Below, piece after piece: positions 25,988 to 37,495 of a stretch of 64,000 nucleotides of DNA. Position numbers and translations under genes: made by a program. The notes under the pieces are model-generated. The model made no database searches. It was given only the letters and a program-made list of their open reading frames with translations, and was not told the origin of the DNA. The stretch covers positions 87,621,902 to 87,685,901 of the forward strand of contig CM053274.1 in the NCBI GenBank assembly GCA_028583415.1. The letters run 5' to 3'. Source of the DNA: Protea cynaroides (taxonomy: Eukaryota; Streptophyta; Magnoliopsida; Proteales; Proteaceae). Position 1 is the first letter of the stretch, and every line of letters begins with the position of its first letter.

Positions 25988-26200
25988 ATGAGGAAGAAAC
26001 ATGGTATGAGAAAATTACTGGCTGCTCCAAAGAATAAAATTATTGAGACATGGTTGGCAAACCCAAAATGGATAGCTCGGCTATTTAACAATCTTGTCAA
26101 ACATACTACAGTTCCTCTCTATTATACTGTTCGTGTCTATCAAGAAATGGAACAGTATTACAAATACGATGGTAGAATGGAAGGCAAGTCTGATGCTTAA
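25988..26200 (+). pseudogene. Second DUF247 C-terminal remnant
   Basis: The 70-codon stretch contains ARLFNNLVKHTTVPLYYTV and MEQYYKYDGRMEGKSDA. At DNA level GGAAGGCAAGTCTGATGCTTAAC aligns with the first remnant's KASLMLN part (24166-24184) in a shifted frame. The membrane-anchor segment that should follow is decayed. It lies just beyond the Mutator-like element. Confidence 0.7.
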
Positions 26201-27307
26201 CTAGTATAATTCTCCTTGTCTTGACATTATTGTGCCTTATTTTATATTAAATATTTTTAATAGATTGTTCTTTGTACCTATATCAATAAAATGTAACTTT
26301 AATTTATCATGGGTATATATTTTTTTTGGGTAATTATCATGGGTGTATATTGTTTCTTATTAGGCCATGTTTGTTTTCTGTAAAATGTTCCGTGCAAATT
26401 ATATTTTCCTTATACACTTGTGCTGAAACTCTCTTCAGTGATATATCCTTCCTCTCCTTGCCTAATTTATTTATGAGTTAAGTGAGCATGTAACTAGGTT
26501 GGCTTTGGCTACACGTGGCTTCTTTTTTACATCTAAACTTAGGCTATGTTATGGGCCAAGAAAAAGACAGTTGATGTTATGGGCCATGAAAAATCCAATC
26601 AAGTGTTTGAACGGCATATAATCAAATTAATTGTCATGGGCTAAGATAAAAGATCCGCAAGAGGTTATGAAAGAGATACACTAGGAGAAGAGACGTTTGA
26701 GCCTTGAGGGAGTGATAGAGAAGGTAGTGAAATAAAGATTTTGAAAACTCTTGGGAGGAGAGAGTAAATATATCTAAATTTTAAGTTAATAAATTATTTT
26801 CAAAAGATAAAGGTGGAATGTTTACCAAGAAAAAAAAAAGTTGAAAGGGGATGGTCTTGGGAGTAACTAAACTCTTTTTAATGGTAGTACGTCTAATGAA
26901 AAAGTAATCAAAACAAAAAATATTTTAGTTTGGTAAAAAAGTATTGGGAAAATTTCACGTAGCTCCTAAGGTTTACTTTAATTTCAATCACCCCCCATTA
27001 TCAACAATAATGTTATTGAACTCTTTTAATTTGAAACTTAAGTATTAGTCATACCATGTCCATTAGTTGCTGATTTGTCTGGTTGGTTAAGATTTTAATG
27101 GTAATATTACCCTTAGGCAGTTGTAAAGTTATATTTTTGACTTATCCCAAAATAAAGTTATATTTTTGCCCTTTACAAAATTAACAAAAGATGATGGAAG
27201 TCCCTAAGTTTTATTACCTTTCTTCTTTTTTATTATCGAAGCAAAGTGAAATGGAGAAGTTCATCTGAAGTACATCGCCTTGCTGCAAATTGATTAAAAT
27301 CGGAGAG

Positions 27308-27481
27308 TTGGTGGTTTTGCGAAGAACATCGCCGCAAAAATTCACACCTTCGTTGGAAAGTTGGTGGTTTTGCGAAAAACATCACTCCAAGGATTCGTAC
27401 CTCTGTTCGCATCAGAGAGTTTGGGTTTTACGAAGAACATCACCACAAGGATTTGGTGGTTTTGCGAAGAACATTGCCAAT
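27308..27481 (+). repeat. Four imperfect repeats of GGTGGTTTTGCGAAGAACATC
   Basis: The motif recurs near 27308, 27361, 27420 and 27454 with spacing of 34-59 bp and point changes. The units stay open in more than one frame, which explains the overlapping short ORFs here. Confidence 0.75.
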
Positions 27482-27840
27482 TGAATTCGGATCTCATTCT
27501 GTTGAATTCTAAGATGCTGAGCTTGATGTCAAGCGGAAGATTCAGAGAACAGTTCACTCTTGCGATGGTCTTATTCGACAATGAGTCTTCATCAAATGAG
27601 AGAATTACGAAGATTAAGGAGGATATGGAGAGGAAAAAGGTGTTCGAGAATAAGCTCAGTAAGATCAAGACAAGCTATTCGTCTTCTTCCATGTCAAACT
27701 TCCCTACTGCTTTAGGTTTCGAATTGAATCCAAGTGATCCGCCAGGCATATTGGTTCCGACGGGGGTGAGATCCTTTTCGGAGATGAACCTCTCGAGATT
27801 TTCGGATTACAACATGAAGAACAGAATTGAGTCTTTGTAG
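27361..27840 (+). other. Open reading frame of 159 codons, unrecognised
   Basis: The ORF starts in the repeat above and continues as RFREQFTLAMVLFDNESSSN, a charged stretch (ERITKIKEDMERKKVFENKL) that could form a helix, then PTALGFELNPSDPPGILVPT and a C-terminal FSDYNMKNRIESL before TAG. The non-repeat part (from about 27520) has balanced codons and is GC-richer than its surroundings, unlike nearby chance ORFs. I do not recognise a family. It may be a fragment captured by a transposon: the sequence at 26948 (AAATTTCACGTAGCTCCTAAGG) resembles a Mutator-like terminus, but no opposite end was found. Confidence 0.35.
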
Positions 27841-28445
27841 CACAATGGGAAAGACGAGGTTGAGGAAGGCTTGGATACCCTTTGTGAGATGGTCAGTTCA
27901 GTGGTTTGCTGATCAGGAGAAGAATCTCATCTTCAGCCCAAATGAAACGTATAAACAAAATTGTTGAATGAAACAATGTCTCTGCAATTATAAGGTTTTT
28001 TATTTGACGCCATTGCCATTGTTGTGTGGGTGGAACCCCCAAAACCTCGAAGGACTACTGCAAAAGTGGAGTAAGTAGAGATGTAAACAGATCGAATACT
28101 GATACTGATCGGATCCGGATACTCTCTGATTGGATACGGACTCCTCTAAATGTGTACAGATGTGAATCAAATCTGAATTTTCAACTATCCATTTATATTT
28201 CTACATCTATGTCCCACCAGATACATTAATTAAAGCTTGGGTCATGTGAGAAGCCTATTCCGGGTTTGGCCTAGTTTAGCTTGGAAAACTTGTATTTTGA
28301 TGGATTATTTCATAGGCTTTCATACTGGGGCGAATTCTGCCCAATGTTTCTGGTGAACTAATCTTATATTTTATATTGGGCAACTTCAGCCCAAAACTCA
28401 CACTAAATCTAACAACATCGGAATTTATTCAGGTTTATAAGTTGA

Positions 28446-28786
28446 GGGCTCCGTTTGATCGAAAGGAAAATCAAAGGGAAGTGAAGTGAAAATTTTTTCA
28501 AACCCAAAAAAGAAAATATGGTTATCCCTGTATTACTATGTCACTAACTCCAAATCATTCTATATTTAGTTATTAAATTAATTTCACTTCATTTTGCATT
28601 TTAGATTTAAAAAGTAAAATAAAAATAATATCTAAAAAGTATCATTATTAAATATGAAAAATTTTAATTAGTTTATACAACCATGTTGGGTGATGATTAT
28701 AATTTTTTTTTTTTTTTTTTTTTTAAGTTTACGAGTTTTCACTTCCCTTCCCTTTAATTTTCCTATTTGCAACCAAATGGAGCTGT
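28446..28786. mobile_element. MITE family A, copy 1
   Basis: The left terminus GGGCTCCGTTTGATCGAAAGG and the right terminus, in reverse complement AGCTCCATTTGGTTGCAAAT, are inverted repeats followed by A/G-rich tracts. The interior shares motifs (AGAAAAC or AGAAAAT, CCAAATCATTC, AAAAAGTATCATTA) with two other copies in the window, at 41252 and 44987. Confidence 0.75.
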
Positions 28787-28887
28787 CATGTGAGCTAGAG
28801 AAGCTAGATCCTAACCTGGCCACAAAATTTGGGCTATCTAGGAATAAGTTTCTTTGTGGGTCTTGAAGAGAAACCAAAGCCCATTTT

Positions 28888-29101
28888 CTTGATTAGGTCT
28901 TTCTACTTGACACCAGCCTTTGTCAAGGTCCTCTTGACATTGATAATTTCTTTCCACAAACACTCGTTTCGCCATCAAAGAACCAAAATATATAGAAGGA
29001 CAGTTTTGGTATTTGAGACAGAGTGATGAAGGGTTTTTAAGCCAATCTAACAGACCCTGATCGCCGGTGTCAAAAACTTGGTGTCATGAAGAAAAACCCT
29101 T
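28888..29101. repeat. Dispersed repeat C, copy 1
   Basis: Words such as TTTCTACTTGACACC, CTCTTGACATTGATAATT, TTTTGGTATTTGAGACA and CCGGTGTCAAAAAC align in order with 30718-30950. Confidence 0.65.
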
Positions 29102-30717
29102 GCTTAAATAGCCTTAAATATCTACCACTTGGTAATTTCAATGGTGTTCAAATTCAATACATATGTTGATGTTGTCGTCCTCATCATCTACTCATCTATT
29201 ATTTTTTAGTCCAAAAAGCTATTATCACCAAAATAATAAAATGTGAAGGTTTCTAAAATGATTAAAAAATCAAGTTTGGTCAATTTAGCTTAAGAAAAAT
29301 TCGATACATGGTGGGCTATACAATATACAATTAATTCCAAAATTTACCACTATAAATGTCAAATCTGAGATATGAAAGGCATGTGAACAACATTATCCCC
29401 AGCATAACAATTCCTAACTGCGAAAAATACAGCCCAGCCCATCTAAGACAGGAATCCCTTATAGACTGCAAAAATGAAGCCCACACTCAACTCATAATTA
29501 TTCATAATCCACTATGTAATTAGATGGTATGTTTAGGTTTTATATGATTCAATCTTTAATCTTTACTTTTAATATGGATTCCTACTCTTTCCCTTCTAGA
29601 TCTCCAATCAATTTTCTTTTCTCTCTCTTTCAGGTTGGGTGGGAGTTTAAAGTTTAACCCCAAGGGGTAGCTTATTTGGCAAGAAGCCGTCGTCTTAGAA
29701 AATGGAAGGTTTTGAGATTGACTCATTTTATCTCCTTGAGGCCTTTCAAATAGAGGTGTTTAGTGCTCTTCATTGTTTTGGTGAAAATAGAATGATTATT
29801 TTTCAACCTTGTAATCAACTGATCCATATAACGTGGCTTCAATATAGACTTGCGAAACTAGTGAAACCGAATGTCTAGATATAACCAAAAAAAAAGTTTA
29901 GAATTTCATAACCTTATCCAAAATTTTTGACAATGTAGTTAGCTTGATTTGGCAAACTACCACAAAAGACAAAACATGATCAATGTAATTTTTTTTTTTA
30001 TTAACAATGAGTGGTTTGGAAAACAACTAGCATTGTCGAATTTATGAAAGACATTGTCAGTGCAAGTGGGTGTCTGATTGAATTAGACTCTGAAATTTTA
30101 TGAATGATTAATCTAGACCATTTCCTCTCTATCCACGGGGTACAATAGAAACCTTGTGAGATTTGGAGAAGTATTAGGCCACTGTGACACTAATTTTTGG
30201 GTTTTTGTATATGACATTGGTCTGTCCCCAATTCCCTTTCATGAGATGTTATTGGGCCATCATCAAAACTCCAATATTTGATATGGAAGGGATTTTGGTT
30301 TTTTACATGATCCGATGAACATCGATTGCCAATGTCAACAGTTCAAATTAGTGTCAATATAAAAAACCCATAATTTTTTGCCCTTTTTATAGTGAAAGTA
30401 ACAGTTTTAGAAATTATATTTGAACTTGCGAGGAATTTTGAGGGAAAAAATTACCAAGAATCATATTCTTCAATCAACACAAGTCATACTACTAATGATC
30501 CCTCCAATTGCAAAGTGACAAGTTTGTTCCATTATTTTATTAAGTTCTACAATTAGGTCAACTAATTAGAAAAGGGTAATGGATGAACTACCCCTTGATT
30601 TGGAGGGATTATATTGCTGATTTCACCATTTGAAAGGGCCTATAGATTTTCATATATATGATACTATAAGCCCACCCAAGGCATGCCTATATATATATAA
30701 CTTGTCAAAATTACAAA

Positions 30718-30950
30718 CCCTTTTAGTTTTGAGTCTTTCTATCATCAAGTGTCAAGCTTCTCTTGACAATTATAATTCTTTTTAACACATATTCATTAGG
30801 TTACCATGGAAACCATTATATACAAGGAAACAATTTCGGTATTTGAAACAAGAGGGGTGAAGAGTTTTACATTGATCAGACGGACACCGATTGTCAATGT
30901 CAAGGACTATTGGCACCAAATCGATGTGAAGTAAAAAAAACCCTTATGTT
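30718..30950. repeat. Dispersed repeat C, copy 2
   Basis: This aligns with 28888-29101 in the same orientation (TTTCTATCATCAAGTGTCAA, CTCTTGACAATTATAATT, TTTCGGTATTTGAAACA, CCGATTGTCAATGTC). A further partial relative ending in AAAAAACCC lies at 30198-30371. Confidence 0.65.
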
Positions 30951-31674
30951 TCAAATACCAAAGTGGTATTTTGTTATTTATTTATTTATTATTTATTTAT
31001 TTATTTATATTGATAGAGGTGAAGAACTTTGTCTTGCCATGTATTAAAAATGGTGTGGCCCAAGTGTCAAGTGTAGACCCGCTTAAGTACGAATTGAATT
31101 AATTGCCACATGAAAGATTACTGGCCATTCATAATGTATAATATATTAAAATGTCTTAAAATAATGATTTGTTAATTTTTTGATAATAAAATTTAAAAAT
31201 TTATCAATATATATTAGAAACTAGGAGCCAGTTATCCATTATTTTCCTTAAAAATTGAATAAAGGTATTGATTTTATGATATTGAAGATCATAGCATGAT
31301 CCTCACTAACTATTTGATAAACATAGAATAAGGGTTCATTTAATTTTAAATTTTTATTCTAATTCATTATATGGGAGTGGAAGCATGTCTAGTGAAAATG
31401 CTATGCAACTTAACTACACATCTCTATCACTTGGTAGATGAGATGAGATTTAAATTTTTGTGATGTTAAGTCTTATCTTCTCCCACTTATGTGTTAAATT
31501 TGAATTTTAACATCAACCAACTTTGTCAAGTATTAAAATAAACAAAAAAAATAAAATAATAATTATAAACAATTCAAGTCATTGAAAAACCCTCCTCTTT
31601 CATTCTTCCTTATATTACAAGTTTCAGCCTAAATAAATCTAAATAGAACTGACAAAGTACCGGTGTCAACAAGT

Positions 31675-32175
31675 ACTAAGGATGTTAAACGGTGCGATTT
31701 TGGTTTAACGGTATAGTTCGGTTTCAGTTCTGTGTGTAATGAGTAAAATCAAAACCAAGCCATTTATTAAACGATTTCAAAATGCTTACCAAAATCAATT
31801 ATTAATTGAGTTTCGTTTTTCAGTTTTTAAACGGTTTAATTGCCAGTAGAGAGAGGAAGAGAATTAGGAACAAAAGAGAGAGAAAGCCAAAGAAAACATT
31901 AAAATAATTTTAATCATATATGACAGTGGATTTACGATTTACAACTATATATGCCATGTGGAAAGCATTAAAATAAAACTTATTTCTACAAATTTAAATA
32001 TTTAACAGTAAAGGATAAAAGTAAAAGTTTATTCAGTTTTAACAACAGTTCCAATTAAAATGATTTTATTTTTTAAATCAGAATTGAACCCTGTAATAAT
32101 CGGTTTTATAATTTGATTTAAATGATTCGATTCAATTTTAATACACGATTCGATTTCATTTTTGACACCCTTAAT
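31675..32175. mobile_element. Probable non-autonomous DNA transposon
   Basis: The left end TAAGGATGTTAAACGGTGCG and the right end, in reverse complement TTAAGGGTGTCAAAAATGAA, look like mismatched terminal inverted repeats. Subterminal CGGTTT or GATTCGATT motifs repeat on both sides. Target duplication not resolved. Confidence 0.45.
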
Positions 32176-32845
32176 AAAAACTCTTCATTTTATTAATCTA
32201 TTTTGATGAAAGAGCCAAGCCCATTTCAGTTTTTTTTTTTTTTTTAAATCTAATTTGATGATAAAATGATAAGATTAGAATTATATAAAAATGGTATTTC
32301 AGTCCACTATTGTTCCGGTGCATTGTTCACTATTGACATAAGGAATTCATCCTTTTGTGACAATTATAATTCTTTCGTGACCAATTATAAATTAACAGCC
32401 ATCCCCCCCCCTTCCGAGAGGTGCAATAACCTTGGTACGAGTAAGGGGTAAAATGGTGATACTGATACCATATCATACTGTACTATATTCGGTTCCAATT
32501 TTCTATATCATTACTATATTAGTGCAATACGATTTTTATTTTTGTTTTTGTTTTTTTTTTTTTTTTTTTGATAAAAAGATATTCTATTGGGAAGCATGAG
32601 AAACATTACTGGAAACTGGTTACAAATGTCCTGAATCCAAAATTAAGACAAAGGCTAACTCACCAAGTTGGCTTCATTGAGAGCAAGATGAGCCAAGGTG
32701 TGGGTAATCCCATTTTCAGGCCTTGGGATAAACGAGAACTGACAAACATCAAAACGAGTTCTTAATGATAGGATATCACCAACTATAAAAATAACATTTC
32801 TCGGACAATTCTTCCCTTCTCCATCGATAATTTCAACCAACTGTG

Positions 32846-32941
32846 GAATACAATTTTTATTCAATTATTATATACTGTTTTTATTCAGGTATATAATAAT
32901 TGAATACAATTTTTATTCAATTATTATATACTGTTTTTATT

Positions 32942-32989
<48 letters not shown>
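32846..32989. repeat. Duplicated ATACAATTTTTATTCAATTA plus (TA)n
   Basis: A segment of about 55 bp is repeated twice and then passes into about 22 TA units (32945-32989). This is low-complexity AT DNA. Confidence 0.88.
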
Positions 32990-32991
<2 letters not shown>

Positions 32992-35589
32992 TCTTATCTA
33001 GTATATACTAAATTTAGTGTACAATAGAGAAAAATCAATTTAAATTTATACCAATATGATTCGATTTAGTAATTCAGTACGGTTTCAGTTTCAAAATACG
33101 GTGAATTGACAAACTTTATGACCAAATGATAAAATAAAACTTTGAAAAATCCAAGATTATGAAAGCGTGTACGGTAAACAAGGATGACAACTAGAAAAAA
33201 AATATAGGGATGTGCACATAAATGTGAGGACAATTAGTTGAATTTGAGTATGAAATTTAACAAGTTGTCCATCCATAATATTTTGTTCTGAATTGTCACA
33301 TCATCCTCCCACGTTTAATGCAAATGGGTATGTAACATTTTGTATTTTGGAATAGAAAATCTCTTGACAATTTTTAAAATATATAATCATAATAAGAGGA
33401 AAGGTTCAGTAAGCGGTTTGCTTGGGAAAATTTTTCAAGTTACACCAATCAACGAGAACAAATTGGTATAGTCATAAACAGACCTACAATGTCATGGCCA
33501 GAGATACAGAGTATTAATTATGTGAGAGTGTATGAGAAAGAATCAGACATTGAAGATCCTTTTCCATAATAAAAATACATCTATACATATAAGGAGCATG
33601 AGCACCCATCGATTAGGAGTTTGTCTCCATCTGTTTTGCTTTAGAAATTTCATATGTTAATTTAAGTTGCACTCATTAAGTGATTCAGTTTAAGCTAACC
33701 AATAGATCGTAAATGGAGATATAAAAAAGTTGCAGTTCTTCTTTTGATTTCTAATGCATACATATTTCTATCGCTTCTGTTTGTTTCGCTGTAAAATTTT
33801 CTATGCAAATGATATTTTACATGAAATTTTTCCACAATGTAAAATGGTCCTACTTTTTTCAATGCATTTCTCTATATATGTTATATTAAAATAAATAGTG
33901 AAAATTCCTATTTTATAAAAACAAAAAACTCTTTTTCTACTATTTCACATGGAAACAAACAAAACCATAAAAAAAAAATTGTTGATAAAATTGGCATCAT
34001 AATCTTGATCATAAAAAAAGCATAAAACATGAGATAGAGTGTTAGCAAATGCCAACACGGTAATATTTCATTTCCCCTAAAAGATAAGTGATGAAACTTG
34101 TAAAAGAAGTTAGAGGTGAAGTGAATCAAAACTTTAGCTTATATGCATATATGTGCATAAGATCTTGTCCAAAATATTAGATATAGGCAAGTTTTGTCCT
34201 TATTTGGTTTGGAGAATTTTGAAATAGAATGCTAAATTTTTATATTAATTTTAGTTTTCTTTTTACATGGCAATCACTTAGAAATTTATGTAAACTATAA
34301 AAATAAAAAAAAATTGTTAAAACAAACACCAAGATATAAGAAAAGGGGGGGGGGGAAGATTTAAACATGGTTCACACATCATGCGATGTATTATATATAA
34401 CCATGGAAAGAGAATGAAGATGATTCACTATGTCAAAATGAGTAATACAAAAAGATCCCTCAAGGACAAATTCCATCTCAAAAACCCCTTCAAACTCGTC
34501 TCTACGGTTAGGGCAATAAGACATGAAAAGAACAATATATATCTTTTTCAAATCGGATTAGATCTTACTGCACCGTCTCGCAGGAGTTATCAGCCTAACC
34601 CTCCTCTTCCACTACAAACCTTAGAGCCAGTAAATTTTATCAGAATTGATCAATCTTCAAAGTGAGCACAAGAATTCGAACCACATATATCAATAATTAA
34701 ATGAAGAGAATTTTTTTTCTTCAAATTTGATTGGAAGTAAATGTTTCCCTTCCAACCCAATCAAAAGAATAATTCATGATATTTTTATTTGTTTTTTTTT
34801 ATGCACTCATCCACTTACAATATCATCAATATCATTTAAGTAGTCAACAAACATTTCAATACCAACCTTAGAAAAAAAACATGCAGATGTGGAAAAAGAC
34901 TTCTAAGCATTTCAACAATTGAAATGAAGGAATTAAAGGAAATTAAAATAAAAATTGTGGGACATAAACAACATACTTTAGTGCATGGCTAGATGGTTAA
35001 CTATATATTCCTTGACTTCTGGTTTATCATTTCATCATATTAAGAAACCTATGAAACCAATCCTAAATTAATGTTATTAACTTAATAAATAAGTAGTGCT
35101 AGCAAAATGGCCAAGTTGTCATGCTTGCCAGCTCAGCCTATTTCTTCTATATGCCAATTGCCAAGTGTGTTTATCAAAATAAAATTAAAAAAAAATTGCC
35201 AAGTGACAATTTATGGATAGCTAAAATTTGATATTCAATAGGGACCACCATTTCTCATTTGCCAACAAAATTTCAGTTTAATTTAAATTAGAAAAAAGAT
35301 TGTTGACTTTGTGAGTGTACTGCTCTCTCAGTCTTTCTCTTCATTTTTTTCTCTAACATTCTCTCTCCTTATTCTCTGCACCTCCTGTTTATTGTATCAG
35401 CATCTCCAAATTGGTGAATCTTGTAGATACCAATTAATGCGGATCTTTTTATCCATCTAAATTTTATAAATGGAAAAAAAAAGGTCCATGTTTAATTAAA
35501 AATTTAAAAAGATTTAAAAAAAAAAGTTTGGTCTTGAAAATACCCAATGAAGTGATGAAAAATCCTATATAAATGGATTATGTAATTAG

Positions 35590-35800
35590 GTTTTTTTAGT
35601 ATAATTTATATGTATGGTCATTTATGAGATTAAATTATGAGTCATAAATAATAATTGTTTTATATTATTAAACATAAAGAATTAATAATAAATTATCATA
35701 ATAATGATAAACACGTTCTAACCTATTGTAGGTTTTAAATTATATTAATTTATTTTAAATATAAATACATAGCATAAATCATATCAAACAATTATATATA
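35590..35800. mobile_element. AT-rich MITE, family B copy 2 (inverted relative to copy 1)
   Basis: Stretches such as AACATAAAGAATTAATAATA, ATAATGATAAACACGTTCTA and TTTTAAATTATATTAATTTA match the reverse complement of 245-522 over most of its length. The right end merges into TA and GA microsatellites. Confidence 0.75.
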
Positions 35801-35805
35801 TATAT

Positions 35806-35840
<35 letters not shown>
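35797..35840. repeat. (TA)n(GA)n compound microsatellite
   Basis: A short TA run passes into about 16 GA units. Confidence 0.9.
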
Positions 35841-35841
<1 letters not shown>

Positions 35842-35853
35842 AAATTGAAACAC

Positions 35854-36147
35854 CAAATTTGACACATGACTAATATAAAATGGGTCCTACTTATCCATGT
35901 ATATGTGGTTAGAACTTTCTGAATCATAAGACACTGCACAAATCAAGAGAGCAATCTTATGAAGCCCACCAAAACAGCCAAGCTATTTTGCCACTTTTTT
36001 TCAAATTTGACACATGACTAATATAAAATGGATCCTACTTATCCATGTATATGTGGTTAGAACTTTCTAAATCATAAGACACGGCAAAAATCAAGAGAGC
36101 GATCTTATCAAACCCACCAAAACAGCCAAGCTATTTTGCCACACATT
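35854..36147. repeat. 148-bp tandem duplication
   Basis: Copies at 35854-36001 and 36002-36147 each begin CAAATTTGACACATGACTAA and end in AGCTATTTTGCCAC. They differ at under ten positions. Confidence 0.92.
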
Positions 36148-36322
36148 TTTTTCACTTTTACGGACCCATATGATCTTTTCAATACCATAAATTTCTAATA
36201 ATTTAATCATAAAATGGATTACTTTTTTTTTTTTTTGGGTGAAGATTAAATGGATTACTCTCCATTTAAAGCATATTAAATGGATTACTCAAATATGCTT
36301 TAAAATGATTGGGATCTTCATC

Positions 36323-36328
<6 letters not shown>

Positions 36329-36369
<41 letters not shown>
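36329..36369. repeat. (CT)n microsatellite
   Basis: About 20 uninterrupted CT units. Confidence 0.95.
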
Positions 36370-36371
<2 letters not shown>

Positions 36372-36920
36372 CTTATGTGTTACTGCGCTAGCTCAAGCCT
36401 TAAATTACATTTTTTTTAAGGACTGGGACAACACTTATATATACACACATACCCTTACCTGATGTGGGACTAATCCGATGGACACACTGTACATGTGGCC
36501 TTTGTAAAAGATAACCAACCAAATGTGTTGTGAAATGTCATATATCCACCTAAATTCACACACTCGATATGAGATTAAATCTAGGCACATTACCTTTTTT
36601 TTAAGCACATGGATAATACATGCCAACATCAAAAAGATTAACCAATATATGGGGTCATAGAATTTCGTATATACACACACACACACACAAGACTCCTACT
36701 AAAAGAGGCGTTTCAGTACACAAAACTCCTACTACTGCAAGGTCTGGAGAGTGATAGAATATTCGTAACCTTATCCTCACAACGTAAAAAAATTATTTTC
36801 GTATTTTAATAACCACCAAATCACAATATGAGAGGGGAAGGGGGGGTGGTTTGGTTTGGTTTGACATTACATTCTAAAAGAAAATTTGAACCCACCCGAT
36901 TTATACATGATAAGAAATTT

Positions 36921-36954
<34 letters not shown>

Positions 36955-37290
36955 AACTATAGTGTGACCACACAAAGCATGTGGGAGTGGGACCAGAAGA
37001 GCAAAAGTGCATGATAATTGATAATCCCATCCCTCACTTAATTTGAGCCGTATGCGTAATGAGTGAGCACACCCTTTCACTTCAACAGTTGACCCCTCCC
37101 CTATCCAGAGCTTTCCGCTGCAAATTTGATACGGAAAAATAAAAAGCATCGGGTCCCACCAACACAAACATCAAAACAGAATTCACAACCATAACTATCT
37201 CTGAAAGATCGTCCTTACCTACATCCTAAATTATAATCCGTTAGATTGGAATCCAAAATAGTATCATTTCTCCCTGCTTCATTCTTCCTC

Positions 37291-37326
37291 CACCAATGAA
37301 ATACCAAATGCATTCTATAAAAGAGA
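37291..37326 (+). promoter_or_regulatory. CCAAT and TATA-like boxes upstream of the HHP-like gene
   Basis: CACCAATGAA (37291-37300) is followed by TCTATAAAAG (37314-37323), about 170 bp before the ATG at 37496. Spacing and sequence fit a plant core promoter, leaving a 5' UTR of roughly 140 nt. This is inference from motif alone. Confidence 0.5.
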
Positions 37327-37495
37327 CCCTTTTGAAAAAATTGAATCCCGTCTCGCCCTTGGAGATTTCTCGGATTCTTTGGGGCGTGTACTTTTCTTCG
37401 TTTGATCATCGATTTCAATTTCAATTCTCTAGAAGACCTGTTTCATCTGTTTATAGAGTGCCTGATTATCATAGATTTCAATTCCAACAACACAG

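Larger units (their letters stand above)
29102..37250. other. Repeat-rich intergenic region, no supported gene
   Basis: Apart from the repeats and MITEs listed separately, this stretch holds long AT tracts, poly-T runs (for example 36921-36951) and short ORFs without protein-like composition. I see no exon pairs with consistent splice phases. Confidence 0.6.

Noticed and set aside
29655..29720. tRNA-derived SINE (GGGGTAGCTTATTTGGCAAG resembles an A box)
   Set aside because: No B box or repeat ends at the expected distance.
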